Source: Tolypocladium sp. Sup5 PDA-1 (Eukaryota > Ascomycota > Sordariomycetes > Hypocreales > Ophiocordycipitaceae). Taken from it: a stretch of DNA of 64,000 nucleotides. Positions 53,524 to 64,000 of this stretch are shown here, piece by piece. The translations under genes were made by a program, and so were the position numbers. Location of the stretch: assembly GCA_000750105.3 (NCBI GenBank), contig JPHH03000047.1, forward strand, positions 124,001 to 188,000, read 5' to 3'. How positions within the stretch are numbered: position 1 is the stretch's first letter; every line of letters starts with the position of its first letter. The notes below the pieces were generated by a model. It had not been told where the DNA came from, did no database searches, and saw only the letters and a program-made list of their open reading frames with translations.

Positions 53524-54951
53524 GGCGCGCGGGCGGGAGACGTCAAGTTTGCGCAGAAGAATTGAATGGGAGACGATTGGACTCGGCCGGCCTGGTTCCT
53601 GACTTCTCGCGGTATAGACGGGGAGGGAGGGAAGGGGGACGGGCAGAGAGGCAGAAGTTATCTCTGGTAGGGTGTGCGTTTTGGAAATTGTTGGGGTTGC
53701 AGGGCCGTGGGGCCAGCACCGCAGCAGTTGATAGCGACCACCAACGGAGAGCGGCAGCAGCAACCCGACAAAAGGCAGATCAGATGATGTTACTGATCCC
53801 CGTCAAACGTTAAATCGGTACGGATTAGTCGGTACGGGGCCGGATCGAGCAATTGGGCGTCCTGGTGCGTTGGAACAGGAGATCGGGAACGGGCGCTGCC
53901 AGCGGCGTGGGCAGTCGGGATAATAAGGGGCAGGGCGCAGGCACACCGCTTCAGCGCACTCGGGACACCTGGTACAGTCGAAAAGAGGGGACTTTTGCAG
54001 GAATACACGGTCAATCGGAGTCTCCGTGCATGTATTGTGCGGATTTGTGCCCGTTTGATTCAGGCATCGGCAGGGAAAAGACGGAATAGAGGCGGGACAT
54101 GCACATCGCGTCAAGCCATCCGGGGGGTGTGGCCGCAGCGAGCGGCCCCAATTGGGCAGGGTCCTGGCCCGTCTGTTTCTGAATCGCGGGTCCCTCGACT
54201 GCCTCATGGTGATTGAATGACCTGACAGAGAGACCGCCTTCTGGATCCACCAGCAGCAGCTCGCGTTCGCATTGTGAGCGAAGCCTAGAGCCACGGGACC
54301 AGCAGATGGCTGGGCAAGCTGGGCTGGGCCAACCACCAGGCCAACGAAGACGCAAGACTGGCGGACGGCGGCGCCGCTCCACGAACCGACGGCCATGCAT
54401 GTGAAGCCGAATGAGAGAGTCCAGAGGACGACGAGTATGGCTGCATGCTGCAGTGACATGCTGATCGGGAGCGGGTAGGCTGTATCAAGACCCGTCATTG
54501 GACAGCACGGCTGCCTCTTGCTGAGCTGAGCCAGCAAACAACCACCCGCAGCTGTCAAGTCTGCCAACGTATCTGCCCGCCATTCGTCGTCTACGCGTGC
54601 ATTCTCGCGCTTTGCAGGCGAGACATGCCGCCGTCCCGCGTCTTCTGCTGGGCGCCTCCTACCTACTTGTTGCATCAGCAGGGCCAGCCGTTGGATGATG
54701 GCTGGCTGGATGGCTGGCCGGCTGACCAAAGTGCCTGCAGCCTGTGGCCTGGAACGATGCACTGGGGACGACGGGGAGAATTGGGGCCCTGGGGGGACGT
54801 GGAAGATTGCCCCAGAGTCCCGGACGATAAGGGCCCGGCCACGGCGGGGGGGTGGTGTACGAATGGCGACGAAATAACCTTATTGCCGAGCTCCAGGGCT
54901 GGCTGTTGATGATACGACGATGGGCTCCTCCACGGCTGCAGACAACGTTTC

Positions 54952-54974
54952 GGCCAGCCAGCCAGCCAGCCAGC
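54952..54974. repeat. GCCA tetranucleotide run
   Basis: About five copies of GCCA (54952-54974), a simple sequence repeat. Related GGCT runs lie near 54700. Confidence 0.8.
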
Positions 54975-55260
54975 TCGTCATCAGCGACATTACCACATAC
55001 GGCTCCTGCAGTGCGGTGCAGTAGTTTCGGCTTCAGCGCGACAGGCGCACCGTGGCGGGCGTTGATCAGATCCTCATCCGTCCCGCACTGCAGCCACTGT
55101 TCCAGCAGAAGCAACAAGGGAAGACACGGCGAACACTCAAAGGCCGAGGCCCTTTGGATGTCTTTACGCTGCTTCGAAACCGGCGGTTCGGCTGCTTACT
55201 TGCTAGACACGTCCGTCCGAACTGCACCCTCCTGTTGTCGAGATTCTGGTCCGGTCCGAC

Positions 55261-55286
55261 CTGGTCTGGTCTGGTCTGGTCTGGTC
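55261..55286. repeat. CTGGT pentanucleotide array
   Basis: Five perfect copies of CTGGT plus one base. A simple repeat in the non-coding region. Confidence 0.9.
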
Positions 55287-56529
55287 ACTTACACGGAGGC
55301 CTCAGCATTCTCTCCTCCTTCATGGGCAAACGCCCCCCAAATTGACAGTGGAGCCAGGGGTCCTGGACCCTGCTGCTCGCTGCTCTTCTCTGCCCTCGCC
55401 ACCATCCCACACGCTCGTAAACTTTTCTCCCTCTTCTCCGCCGCCGTTCCTTTGTTGTCCCTTTCGCCGGGCTTCAATCAGGTCAGGCAAGAGGGAGAAA
55501 AAACTTTCTGTTGGGAAATTTGTTGAGCCAAGACCCTAGTCGATCCCGCCTCCCTTCTCTTCCCCACGTGCGTCCCCACTTCTGGGGCGCCTCCGTGCCT
55601 GCCCCAAGCCCTGGTTGGCCCGAGCGCCCGGATCGCGTCCCCTGCCGCAGAGCCGCCCGCAGTTAGGACGGCGCCTCTAGCATTGCAAGACCAGGTACGG
55701 AGGACTCGTACAGGGAGCACACAGCAAGCATCAGTGGGAGCGAGCCGAATTTGTTGTGCAAAAAGCATGTGACAGCCGTTGCCGAGCTGTACCCATCTCC
55801 TGATACCAGCGGATTCTTGGGGCATGAGCAAGTGTGGAGCAGGCGTCTGAAGTGCGTTTGAGTCGACTGCCTGTTACCGTCCTCCAGCAGAGATCCAAAC
55901 AATCACGGATCTTTCGAGCTTTGTGAGCCCGTTGAGTGTATTCTGCATAGCTTGTTTCGGGTGCTCATCCTAGTTGTATGAGTTCCGATTCCGAAGCTGT
56001 TCAGCTGTTCGCCATGGCCGTATGTACTCGTACATTCACCTGAGCTCCGTGCGTGCCCACCACCTACCCTAGACCCAACGCTTTGCAATGGCCCTTTCGA
56101 ACAGCAGCGCCAGGAGCCCACTGCAGTTGAAGCTCGGGCAATAGTCATGATTATCATTTATTATACATGCTTTTGCTTGACTGTGGTCGCATCATGCGAG
56201 CCCAATTGCACCGTTCTGTCCACTCAGCTCAATGACACCCTGAACTTAATAGTGAACAGCATGAATTAAACCACGTACACGCGTTCACCAAACAACCAGG
56301 CATGTGTAAGGAAACCTTCGTACAAACTCCCATATCGTTGCTTCATCATGACACACCTTTATGACTATGGAACATGTCCCACAGATTTTGCTCATCATCA
56401 TCATCATCAACCCTCATCAACATGGTACCCATGAATCAACGCCATCAGTGCAATGCTTCCCAAGAAACGCCCAGCTCAAACGCTACTTGCTACATAAAAT
56501 CGTAAACCGAAACCACCGAGACGCTCCCC

Positions 56530-57669
56530 TCACCACGGCACCAGCTTCCCGTCGCTCTCAATCACCTGCCGCAGCCGCTGGGGCATGAATTCCACCCAGA
56601 CGTTGATGCGCTCCTGGGGCAGGAGGCCCGCCCACGCCTCGCGCGCCGCCTGCCGGAGCGTCTCGTCGTCCCAGTCCCGCAGCGGCTCCTCCCGCTGCCA
56701 CTGCTTGTGCGGCGGCCACAGCGAGTCGAGCGGGCTCAGGTCCGGGCTGTCGCCGCAGTTGAAAAAGTGCCGCAGGCCGGCCGCCTCCTTCCACTGCTGC
56801 ACCGTGTTGACCTTGCTCAGCCCGCCGTGGGCAAACGCCTCGCCGTCCTCTTCCAGCACAAACGTCGTCGCCGCCGGCGGCGCCTGGCCCCCCTCGTCGG
56901 CCTGCAGCCACGGCTTCACCGTCTTCTCGAGCACCTTGTCCTGGTAGTCGGCCATGCTGATGGTGCCGGAGCAGTTGGGGCTCGTCGACTCCTCGTAGAA
57001 GACGAGGTCGCTCTTGAAGCCGTACCCGGCGGCGACCCACGCGTGCAGCCGCTTCACGTCCCGCGGCCGGTTCGCCTCGGGCAGCTGGCCGCACCCCGGG
57101 CAGAACTTCTCCCCCGGCCGCGGCAGCAGGCGCATCTTGCCGTCCAGGCCGAAGCCAAAGTGCAGCTCGATGCTGAACCGCACAAAGCGCCAGTCGTGCA
57201 CCTGGGGGTACGCCTCGAGCATGCGCCTCGCGTACTCGACGCGCTTCTCCCGGCACTTGCTGTGCACGAGGCAGCGCCCGCAGCCCAGGCACCGCCGGTA
57301 TCCCAGCGTGCCCATGGTGCGGTGCAGCGTCCGCGGGTTGCACGCCATCTCGACGTTGGCCGCCTCGGCCAGCCCGGCCCAGTTCAGGCCGACGTCCTCG
57401 TACTGCTCGTCCCACAGCACGTTCTCCATCTTCTGCTGGTCGGCCTCGCTGACCTTGGCCGGCCGGCCCCGCGTCTCCTCCCACTCCGGGTCGTTGCGCT
57501 TGGACGCCGGGAGGCTCAGGGCCGCGTATCCCTGGGACCGCGACAGGTCGAAGTGGCGGAAAATGGCCGACTTGTTGACGGGGAGGCCCTGCGACTCGAG
57601 GTACGAGATGGTGCCCCGGACCATGGCCTTTTTCGGCGTGTCGCCATGCTTGTAGCCGGCGGGGGGCAT
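56530..57669 (-). CDS. Tc1/mariner-type transposase-derived protein, altered catalytic triad
   Basis: A 379-aa intact single-exon ORF starting MPPAGYKHGDTPKKA. An N-terminal helix-turn-helix (GTISYLESQGLP, then KSAIFRHFDLSRSQGYAALS) precedes a DDE-type domain. FSIELHFGFGLDGKMRLLPR lines up with the SDE-x-HFG block of fungal mariner-like transposases. FVLEEDGEAFAHGG matches the second catalytic block, and FNCGDSPDLSPLDSLWPP the third. The first catalytic Asp is Ile167, the second Asp275 is kept, and the third position, usually Glu or Asp, is Asp315. A CLGC-x2-C and a CPGC motif may bind zinc. I see no terminal inverted repeats. The coding sequence is GC-rich like the host. Host domestication as a DNA-binding protein is the likely reading. 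Confidence 0.75.
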   Translation of the reverse strand: MPPAGYKHGDTPKKAMVRGTISYLESQGLPVNKSAIFRHFDLSRSQGYAALSLPASKRNDPEWEETRGRPAKVSEADQQKMENVLWDEQYEDVGLNWAGLAEAANVEMACNPRTLHRTMGTLGYRRCLGCGRCLVHSKCREKRVEYARRMLEAYPQVHDWRFVRFSIELHFGFGLDGKMRLLPRPGEKFCPGCGQLPEANRPRDVKRLHAWVAAGYGFKSDLVFYEESTSPNCSGTISMADYQDKVLEKTVKPWLQADEGGQAPPAATTFVLEEDGEAFAHGGLSKVNTVQQWKEAAGLRHFFNCGDSPDLSPLDSLWPPHKQWQREEPLRDWDDETLRQAAREAWAGLLPQERINVWVEFMPQRLRQVIESDGKLVPW

Positions 57670-58372
57670 GCTGGGCCGATCGGCCACCGAAGAGCAGCAG
57701 CTGCTACGAGTAAGGTGAGTCGTGGACAGAAGTGTGTGGGTGTTTTTGTCTGGCTTCAAGTGGACGGACGAGCTGGTGGCGCGTCGTTGGACGAAACGGC
57801 ACGTCTCGCAACATCACGTGATGCGTTCTTGTTGCATCTCACGGCGATCGAGCCAGGATGAGCTCGTTTGGTACAAGGATAACTAGCCGCGCAACGTCAC
57901 ACGAAGTAATTCCTTCGGTCGCAGCTGAATGTGTGCATTATGTCGTAAATATGTATATCGGTTGCTCGAAGCTCCAGCCGGTCGCTGCGAGCTGAGCATC
58001 AGGGCATCTGGACCAGGCTTCTCGAATCCAACTGTTTGTCCAACCCTGCGTCCGTTCAATGCCACGAAATTAAAGAATAAACAATTGTCTCCCGGCTGTC
58101 GACAGCCGAGCATGTCCGAATAGAAGACAAATCCAAAAAAGGCAGCCTCACAAGTCGCCTCGAGCCCGTATAAACACTCTCTCAGCACCAGTCAACCACC
58201 AATTTTCCTCCCCCGAGACAAACCGTCGAGACAACGCCAAGCACGGTCGACCACACATGCCCCCATCTATACCTTGATATACATTACCGCTGTAAATCAG
58301 ACCGAGAATTATTGCGTCATTATTGTTAAAAAAAGTATCCCCAAGATCCTGGCCGAAGAATTGTGACTCTTC
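57670..58372. other. Intergenic, no gene seen
   Basis: The upstream side of the transposase-derived gene and the 3' side of the TBC gene. Nothing recognisable. Confidence 0.5.
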
Positions 58373-60593
58373 CTAAGCCTTGCCGGCATCGCGGACAGAC
58401 CGCATGAAGCGGGCTTCTGCCCCAACCTCCCCGACGGTTCGCGTTGACGATCTGGCAGTTTCGGATTTCGACAGGACCGCCTTCACCTCGTCCGCCGTCT
58501 TGCTGCCGAGGAGCGCCATCTCGCGGGACAAGAGCACGGCTACCGCGGCACGGACAAGCAGGGCATCGCCCTCAAACACGTACACATCCCACAATCTGGC
58601 CGCTTCGTCGATGGCCAGGTACGAGGTGAACATGCTCATGAATAGATCGCCGAGGTAAAGCTCCGGCTCCACGTCTTCGACTGTTTTCGTGAGGTGCTCG
58701 TACAGGGCGATCGACTTGTGGCTGAGCGTTTGCATGACGAGATTGTACGCCGAGGCTTGGGCGCCCAGGTCGGATGTGTAGAAAGATAGGGGTAGCGGCC
58801 GGTTGAGGACGTTGGCGAGGGCAGTGAATGCAGTCTCCGGGCTCGGGAGGTTCAGCAGGAGTAACGCCGCAATAGTCTGGAGGTGCTGGTCAGTAGGTCT
58901 GCGCAAGGAAACTGGGGGAGCTGGTCAAACTCACATTGCAGCCAGGCGCGTAGCCAATGTCGTTTCTGTACATGGCGTACGCACTCAGCACGTCCACCAA
59001 GGCCTGGTGCAGAGGTCCGCCCACTTCGAAGATGCGCAGCTCCCTCCACGTTCGCTCACCCGCATCCTTGCGAATCTGCTCAAACCACTTGGACCTCTTT
59101 ACATCCTCCGCATCGCCCCTGTCCATCTTCACCCGGGCTTCGAGATCGTGGGCACGCGACAGGGCCGTGTGGAAGGATGCCTCCGAGAGCCCCAGCTCGT
59201 TGCCAATGGCCCGCGTCCAAACGGCGCCGCGGCTGCGTGGGGCGATGCCTCTCCACCACATGTCCCGGGTTCTCCGCTCCCGGATGGCGTCGTTCCACCG
59301 AGGGATGATGTCGTTTTCCCAGATGTGCATCGTGTTGCCTGCATTGCTGTCTCTCGACTCGGTGTTGACTCTGCGGGCAGCCTCACGCCGCTCGTCGGCC
59401 TTGGCGCTGGCAGCCATCATCTTCTGATACTCCCGAAGGTGTTTCTTCTCCTCGGCGGGATCCTTCGGGGGCAGCCACGAGGGTCGCGTGCGGCTGAGGA
59501 CCGCCTCCTTCTCCTTGGAGATGGGCAGAGGATCAACCATGATGTTGGTCCGCCGAAGGGGAGGGAGCTCGGGCGTCGAGGACTTGACTCTATCCCTCTT
59601 GTCGTACACATGATCGACTGGCGTCTGGCTCGAGTTCCACGTGTTGGGGCGGCCAGAGGCAGAGGGTCGCCTGGCGTATTGCACGTCCAGTTCGTCGGCA
59701 TGCTCCTCCAGCTTCTCTGTCAGGGCTTTCGCCTCTGCGCTCAGCTCGGCCAGGGCGGCGTTCCAACTTTGAGCCCTGTTTTTCAGTGGACTCGGCGGAG
59801 GCCTGTCGGAGGCATCCGATTTCCACGACGGGGAACGTAGCGATCCTTGGGCCTGCGCTACAGGCGGCGTTCCGTTTCCAATGCTGCGCACACGCTCCTT
59901 GGGCGCGCGGTCGCGGTCGCGGTCGGGAGAGGGGGAAAGGGACGGTGCTCGGCTCGGGGGACGGTCGTGGGCTGGGCGGGGTGAGATGGGCACGTTGTCC
60001 AGGACGATGCCCTCAGGGATGTCATCGCCATCGTCTTCGTCGCATTCGTGCTCGAGCTCTTCGAGGGTCTTGCGGTAGTCGCGGTTCGCCTGCCAACTGC
60101 CACGCCTGGGTTTGGGAGGGAGGTTCGGGTCTCTGGGGTTCAGCGACAGGCCCGGGCTTGTGCTCCGGTGCCGCCGCGAGACGGGCAGCGAGGTGGTCGA
60201 GTGCACCTTTGTCAGGGACAGCGGCCGCGGGCTGGTCAGGACGGTCAGGCTGGTACTCCTCGGATTCGAGGCGAGGAGGTTGTTGTGCAGGTTGGGGAAT
60301 GACCGGCGTGGCCTGGGGGCCCGTTTGCCCGCGGCGAGGTTTCTGCTCGACAGAGCGGTCGGGACGGGGCCGGGCCGCAAGGAGATGTGGGAAGGACTCT
60401 TGAGGGTGACATTGTCGTCGTCGAGGCCAATGTCCTCGAAGTGGCTGACATCGGCGAGGACGCTGCCGTCGTCGCTGTTGAGCGACTGGAAGGAGGACGA
60501 CTTGGAGCTCTTGGACGTGGTCATGCCTGGAGGGGAGCCAGGGCTCGAAAGAACGGCGGGGCCAGTAATGGTGACGCCTTGCTCGCGAATCAT
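58373..60593 (-). CDS. TBC-domain protein (Rab-GAP family)
   Basis: Two exons (60593-58935 and 58876-58373) join in phase 0 to 720 aa. The 58-bp intron begins GTGAGT and ends CTCCAG. The first ~420 residues are Ser/Pro/Arg-rich and disordered, with a short coiled coil (ALAELSAEAKALTEKLEEHADEL). The C-terminal TBC domain runs from about MWWRGIAPRSRGAVWTRAIG to the end. IRKDAGERTW (507-516) holds the arginine-finger region. The usual YxQ glutamine-finger motif reads Y548-A-P-G-C-N553 instead, so GAP chemistry may differ from classical Gyp proteins. It should act on Rab GTPases in membrane traffic. An in-frame ATG at 60524 is an alternative start. Confidence 0.88.
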
Positions 60594-62329
60594 GGCTGGT
60601 GCTGCTGATGCTGCTGCTGCATTGCAGTGCCTTGCAGAGCCTAGCTGAGCGCCACGCCTTGCTGCAGGGGCGCTGCGCTCGCGGTCGAGAACGAGGAGGC
60701 CAGCGACCGGGTGTATGTATGAATCGGCCTATACGAATCACCGCTGGATGGACGGATGGAGGGGATGGTCTGTATGCGCCGAGAGGTCGTCAAAGTGGCG
60801 CGCGGGGGCCGTTTGACGTTCCAACGGCTGGTGTCGTGCGCCGCTGATGAGGAGGGCCGATGGGGGTTGAAACGGTTATTAACGACTGAATGGCCCTGGT
60901 GATGATAGCGGCGCGCGGAAAAGCCAAAAAAAAGAACGAACGACGTCGGCGACGGAAAAGGAAAAACGCAGAGGACAAAAGGGCTGTCGAGGTCGAAACG
61001 AGGGATGATGCTGATTGAAGCGAGAGTGAGAGTGAGAGTGAGAGAGTGAGAGTAACAAGAGAGGGAAAAAGGGCACGAGCAGAATGGCGGCGCTTGCTCC
61101 GCGGCGGTGGTGATGACGAGACAGGAGGAGGAGACGAGGCGCGCGCCAAATCTGGGCCAAGCGACCAGTGGGAAGCAGGATTGCGCTCCTCAGGAGCTGG
61201 TGCCAAGGCCCCGGCAGGTACCTCCCTGCGGTGATTCCGCGCAGCGAGTGACTTGCAGCAGAGTTTTGGATGGTGGAAGGTCTCCATGTCCCGCCCGTCC
61301 CGGGGCAAGGCGCTGTGTGTGCGTGAGCGTCTCCGCCTTTCAGCAGCAGATGAGATGGGCCTTTCCCCCTCTGGATTGGGCCGTGAGGATGAGGCAGCCC
61401 AGTCTGTGAGCGGGGCCGAGCGAGAGAAACAGGGGAAACAAAGCATTCGCCGATGTCGTTATCGTGGTGTTGCTGCTGTCCCAGTCGGTGCCTTGACTTA
61501 CAGCTGCAGCTGCTGCTGATGGTATTGTCCACTGGCTACAATGCGCACAACGAGACGGCACGGCCCTGAATCAATGGGCTGTTTGTACTTTTCAGTTTGC
61601 CTCTCAACGCAACGTCGAGTCGTGCCTGTGGCTGCCGCACCAGCAACCCGTTACACGTCCGGTTTCCCCGGCTTGCAAGGAACCGCATCCCTGTGATGAC
61701 CCAATCTCACCCCATCAGGACAGACTCTTGTTGTTTTATTGCCCTCACCCTCTTGCTACTAGCAAGTACGAGTAGTCATTGATTCGGGCAACTTACAGAG
61801 CATTCAGGCTCTCGTCGTTGGAAGTCTCGTGGTGGGCGCGATCGACAGGGGCCAGAGACAAGGCTAAGAAAAGCACCGGTCCACAGCATCCTGCGATCGA
61901 TCGTGAGCGCAGCATTTTATGCTTTCTTCTTGTGGAGGCGTGACACGTGCCCAGCCTCGATTGCAGGCGTGCCAAGGCGTTCGGTTCAGGGTACCGCTGG
62001 CAACGTACGAGCAGGGACGAGCAGGGCTGGCTGCGATGAGGACCGGCGGGTGGACGTGGCAGCAGTATTTGACTGTTTTGGAAATGCCAATCGAGGGCAA
62101 TGTTGTTGATCCAGCAACATCAACTCGGAGATGAACGGCACGGCAGAGAAACAAACCCACCCTTGTCGAAGCAGATGCACTCGCGCCTGACTGCATGGCG
62201 AATTCACCTGGTCAGAACGGACCATGAGAGTCCTCTTTGTATTCAGCTGTATTTCCCTTTATACCGCCGCCATCTCTATGGTATCATCAAGAGTACTATC
62301 ATGAACCCATCTATCCCCCACGGCCACCT
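60594..62329. other. Intergenic, no gene seen
   Basis: The upstream region of the TBC gene and the 3' flank of CCT2. Purine-rich low-complexity sequence at about 60920-61120 and Gln/Ser-like repeats in chance frames; no gene. Confidence 0.5.
61022..61053. repeat. GAGAGT microsatellite
   Basis: An imperfect array of GAGAGT units about 430-460 bp upstream of the TBC gene start. On the TBC coding strand it is a CT-rich tract, a common feature of fungal promoters. Confidence 0.8.
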
Positions 62330-64000
62330 TTACATCCGCTCGCGCCTCCTAGGGGCGGCTCGGATGATGTCGTCTACTCTGAGGAGAAGCTGCGCAGCTG
62401 TTAGTCGCGGCTCAAACCACATGCACGCAGGATCCAGAACGGGGCGCATCTCTTACCTCGGCCGCTTCGCTGGCGGATGAAACCACCGCCCTCTTCAGCT
62501 TGTAGCTCTCAATGACGCCAAGGTCTCGCATGTCCGTGATGCCTCCGCCGGGCGTCGTCAGGTCGAGTCCGTACGTCGTCAGGCCGTCGTAAATGGCCTT
62601 TCGGAGCCGTGCGACAAGGTCGCCAGAGTCCAGGCCGGCGTTGTCGGCGAGGATGGTCGGCAGTTGCCGCAGGGCCACGGCAAAGCTCGACACTGCCATC
62701 TGCTTCTTGCCCTCGATCCGCGTAGCGGCCCCCTCTACTGCCTTGGCCATGACCATCTCTGCACAGCCGCCGCCCAGCGTCGTTCTCGGCTCGATGACGG
62801 TCTGCGACAGCACGGCCAGCGCATCGTGCAAGCTTCGCTCCGCCTCGTCCAGCAGCTGCTCCGTCGCACCTCGCAACACGATTGTGCACGCCTCTCCCGC
62901 CGACACACCGGAGAACTTGATCAATGTGTCCTCGCCGATGATGACCTCCTCGATCGTGTCGCACTGGCCCAGCTTCACCTGCTCGGGGTGGTCGAACGTA
63001 GAGGCAATCTCGCCGCCAGTCACCAGGGCCAGCCGCTCGATGCCATCGAAATCGGCATGCTCAATGGACATGATGCCCGCGTCGGTGAACAACTGCTCCG
63101 GCCAGTTGTAGATGAGCTGGCGGTTGATGAAGCAGTTGATGCCGTGCGCCTTGATCTTCTCCACCTTGGCCTTCATCTTCTCCTTCTCCGCCTTCTCCAG
63201 CTCCGCAAGCTTGCTCGTCGAGCCGACCTTGACACGGGCTCCAAAGATCTTGACCTTGTCCGTGTCCATTGACGTGTTCGCCACCAGGATCTTGGCCTTT
63301 TCCAGGCGCTTCGGCTGGTTCACGCCAATCTTCTTGTCCAGGATGAAGCCCTCGTCGAGGTACGACTCGCTGAGCTTTCCTCCGGCCTTCTTGATGATCT
63401 GAATGTGGCTGAGGTCCGACGACTTCTTTAATCGGAGCACGGCGTCGCAGGCGAGCTGGGCAAAGTGATCGCGGTCCTGGGCCAGGACCTTGGAGCTGAG
63501 AGTGGTACGGGCAATGGCCAGCAGGTCGTTTCGGAAGGCCTCGGGGCTCTTGCTGTGATCCACCGCGGACTCCGTAAGAGCCTTGAGCGCGGCTTGGCTG
63601 GCTATTCTGTAGCCCTCGATGATGGTTTGCGGGTGAATCTTCTTGTCGACAAGCTTCTCGGCCTCTCTCAAGAGCTCGGCGGCCAGCACGGTCACCGACG
63701 TCGTGCCGTCGCCAACCTCGTCGTCCTGCACCTTGGAGATGTTGACCAACACCTTGGCGGCCGCGTTGTCAAGGGCAATGGACTTGAGGATCGTAGCACC
63801 GTCGTTCGTGACCATGATCTCGCCGGTGGATCTGCAAGTCCGTGTGTTAGGAGGAACTTGGAGCGGAGAGAGGGGCAGAAGGGCGACTCACGCCGACTGG
63901 AGAATCTTGTCCATGCCCTTGGGACCCAGAGTGCTCTTTACCAAGTCGCCGACGGCGATGGCACCGACAAAGGCCGAGAGACGCGCATTCTCGCCCTTTT
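62330..64000 (-). CDS. CCT2: Chaperonin CCT beta subunit, 5' end cut by the window
   Basis: Three exons are visible: from beyond 64000 to 63892, 63831-62457 and 62389-62330. All join in phase; the last intron has a GACTAAC branch point. The visible protein starts within KGENARLSAFVGAIAVGDLV and continues STLGPKGMDKILQSA, then GEIMVTNDGATILKSI (nucleotide-binding loops). DEVGDGTTSVTVLAAELL has the GDGTT motif with the conserved Asp. FINRQLIYNWPEQLFTDAGI is typical of the beta subunit, and the chain ends LLLRVDDIIRAAPRRRERM. CCT folds actin, tubulin and other proteins in the cytosol as an eight-subunit ring. About 40 N-terminal residues lie outside the window. Confidence 0.96.

Larger units (their letters stand above)
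53524..56529. other. Long intergenic region, no coding gene seen
   Basis: Three kilobases without a supportable protein gene, between the desaturase start and the 3' end of the transposase-derived gene. It includes GCCA-type runs near 54950, a CTGGT pentamer array, and a pyrimidine-rich strip at about 55370-55480 on the plus strand that resembles fungal core promoters or leaders. A non-coding transcript is possible but not shown. Confidence 0.45.

Noticed and set aside
52510..53565. 351-codon plus-strand ORF
   Set aside because: An antisense shadow of the desaturase, with no family features.
53803..54762. 319-codon minus-strand ORF upstream of the desaturase
   Set aside because: Composition is erratic, with Cys/Pro/Arg clusters and no domain; it sits in a non-coding GC-rich region.
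56707..57861. 384-codon plus-strand ORF
   Set aside because: Opposite strand of the transposase-derived gene; Arg/Leu/Val-rich chance translation.
58803..59840. 345-codon plus-strand ORF
   Set aside because: An antisense shadow of the TBC-domain gene.
1..64000. CRISPR arrays, bacterial operons or rRNA genes
   Set aside because: No regularly spaced repeats or rRNA-like segments were seen; gene structure is eukaryotic throughout.

Overview
The window reads as nuclear DNA of a filamentous ascomycete, most likely a Sordariomycete of the Hypocreales type; the genus cannot be fixed from sequence alone. Supporting features are short introns (about 49-132 bp) with GT..AG ends and CTRAC-like branch points, a secreted proteinase-K-type subtilase, a pepsin-type aspartic protease, a GH20 hexosaminidase, a Zn2Cys6 regulator, a fungal FAD2 desaturase and the chaperonin gene CCT2. 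All splice models were read by eye from the sequence and checked for reading phase.

Left part (1-33 kb) is gene-poor and looks like an accessory region. Working genes are a GH20 hexosaminidase, an inverted pair of paralogous methyltransferases, an aspartic protease, a bZIP factor, an Mpv17/PMP22 protein, an alpha/beta hydrolase, a beta-propeller protein, a Zn2Cys6 regulator and a five-exon nucleoside-phosphorylase/ubiquitin-like fusion. Six decayed genes lie between them: a short-chain dehydrogenase, an ABCC transporter fragment, an NAD-epimerase, a GFO/IDH/MocA dehydrogenase, a protein-arginine deiminase and a kinase-like gene. An AT-rich block with dyad repeats lies at about 27.6-28.1 kb.

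Right part (33-64 kb) looks like core genome. It carries a type IIC (Na,K-ATPase-like) P-type ATPase, a 14-exon ABCC transporter, the subtilase, a small conserved protein of unknown role, a BTB-domain protein, the delta-12 desaturase, a transposase-derived gene with an altered catalytic triad, a TBC-domain protein and the 3' part of CCT2, which runs off the right edge.

No biosynthetic cluster logic is evident. Secreted hydrolases acting on chitin and protein, ion and drug transporters and regulators sit side by side. The most unusual coding object is the fusion at 28914-31196: a nucleoside-phosphorylase domain of the kind found at the N-terminus of fungal NLR proteins, joined to a ubiquitin-like domain and a CPxC/CPxC zinc-ribbon-like motif, with no NTPase domain. 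A decayed kinase-like gene lies divergently next to it.
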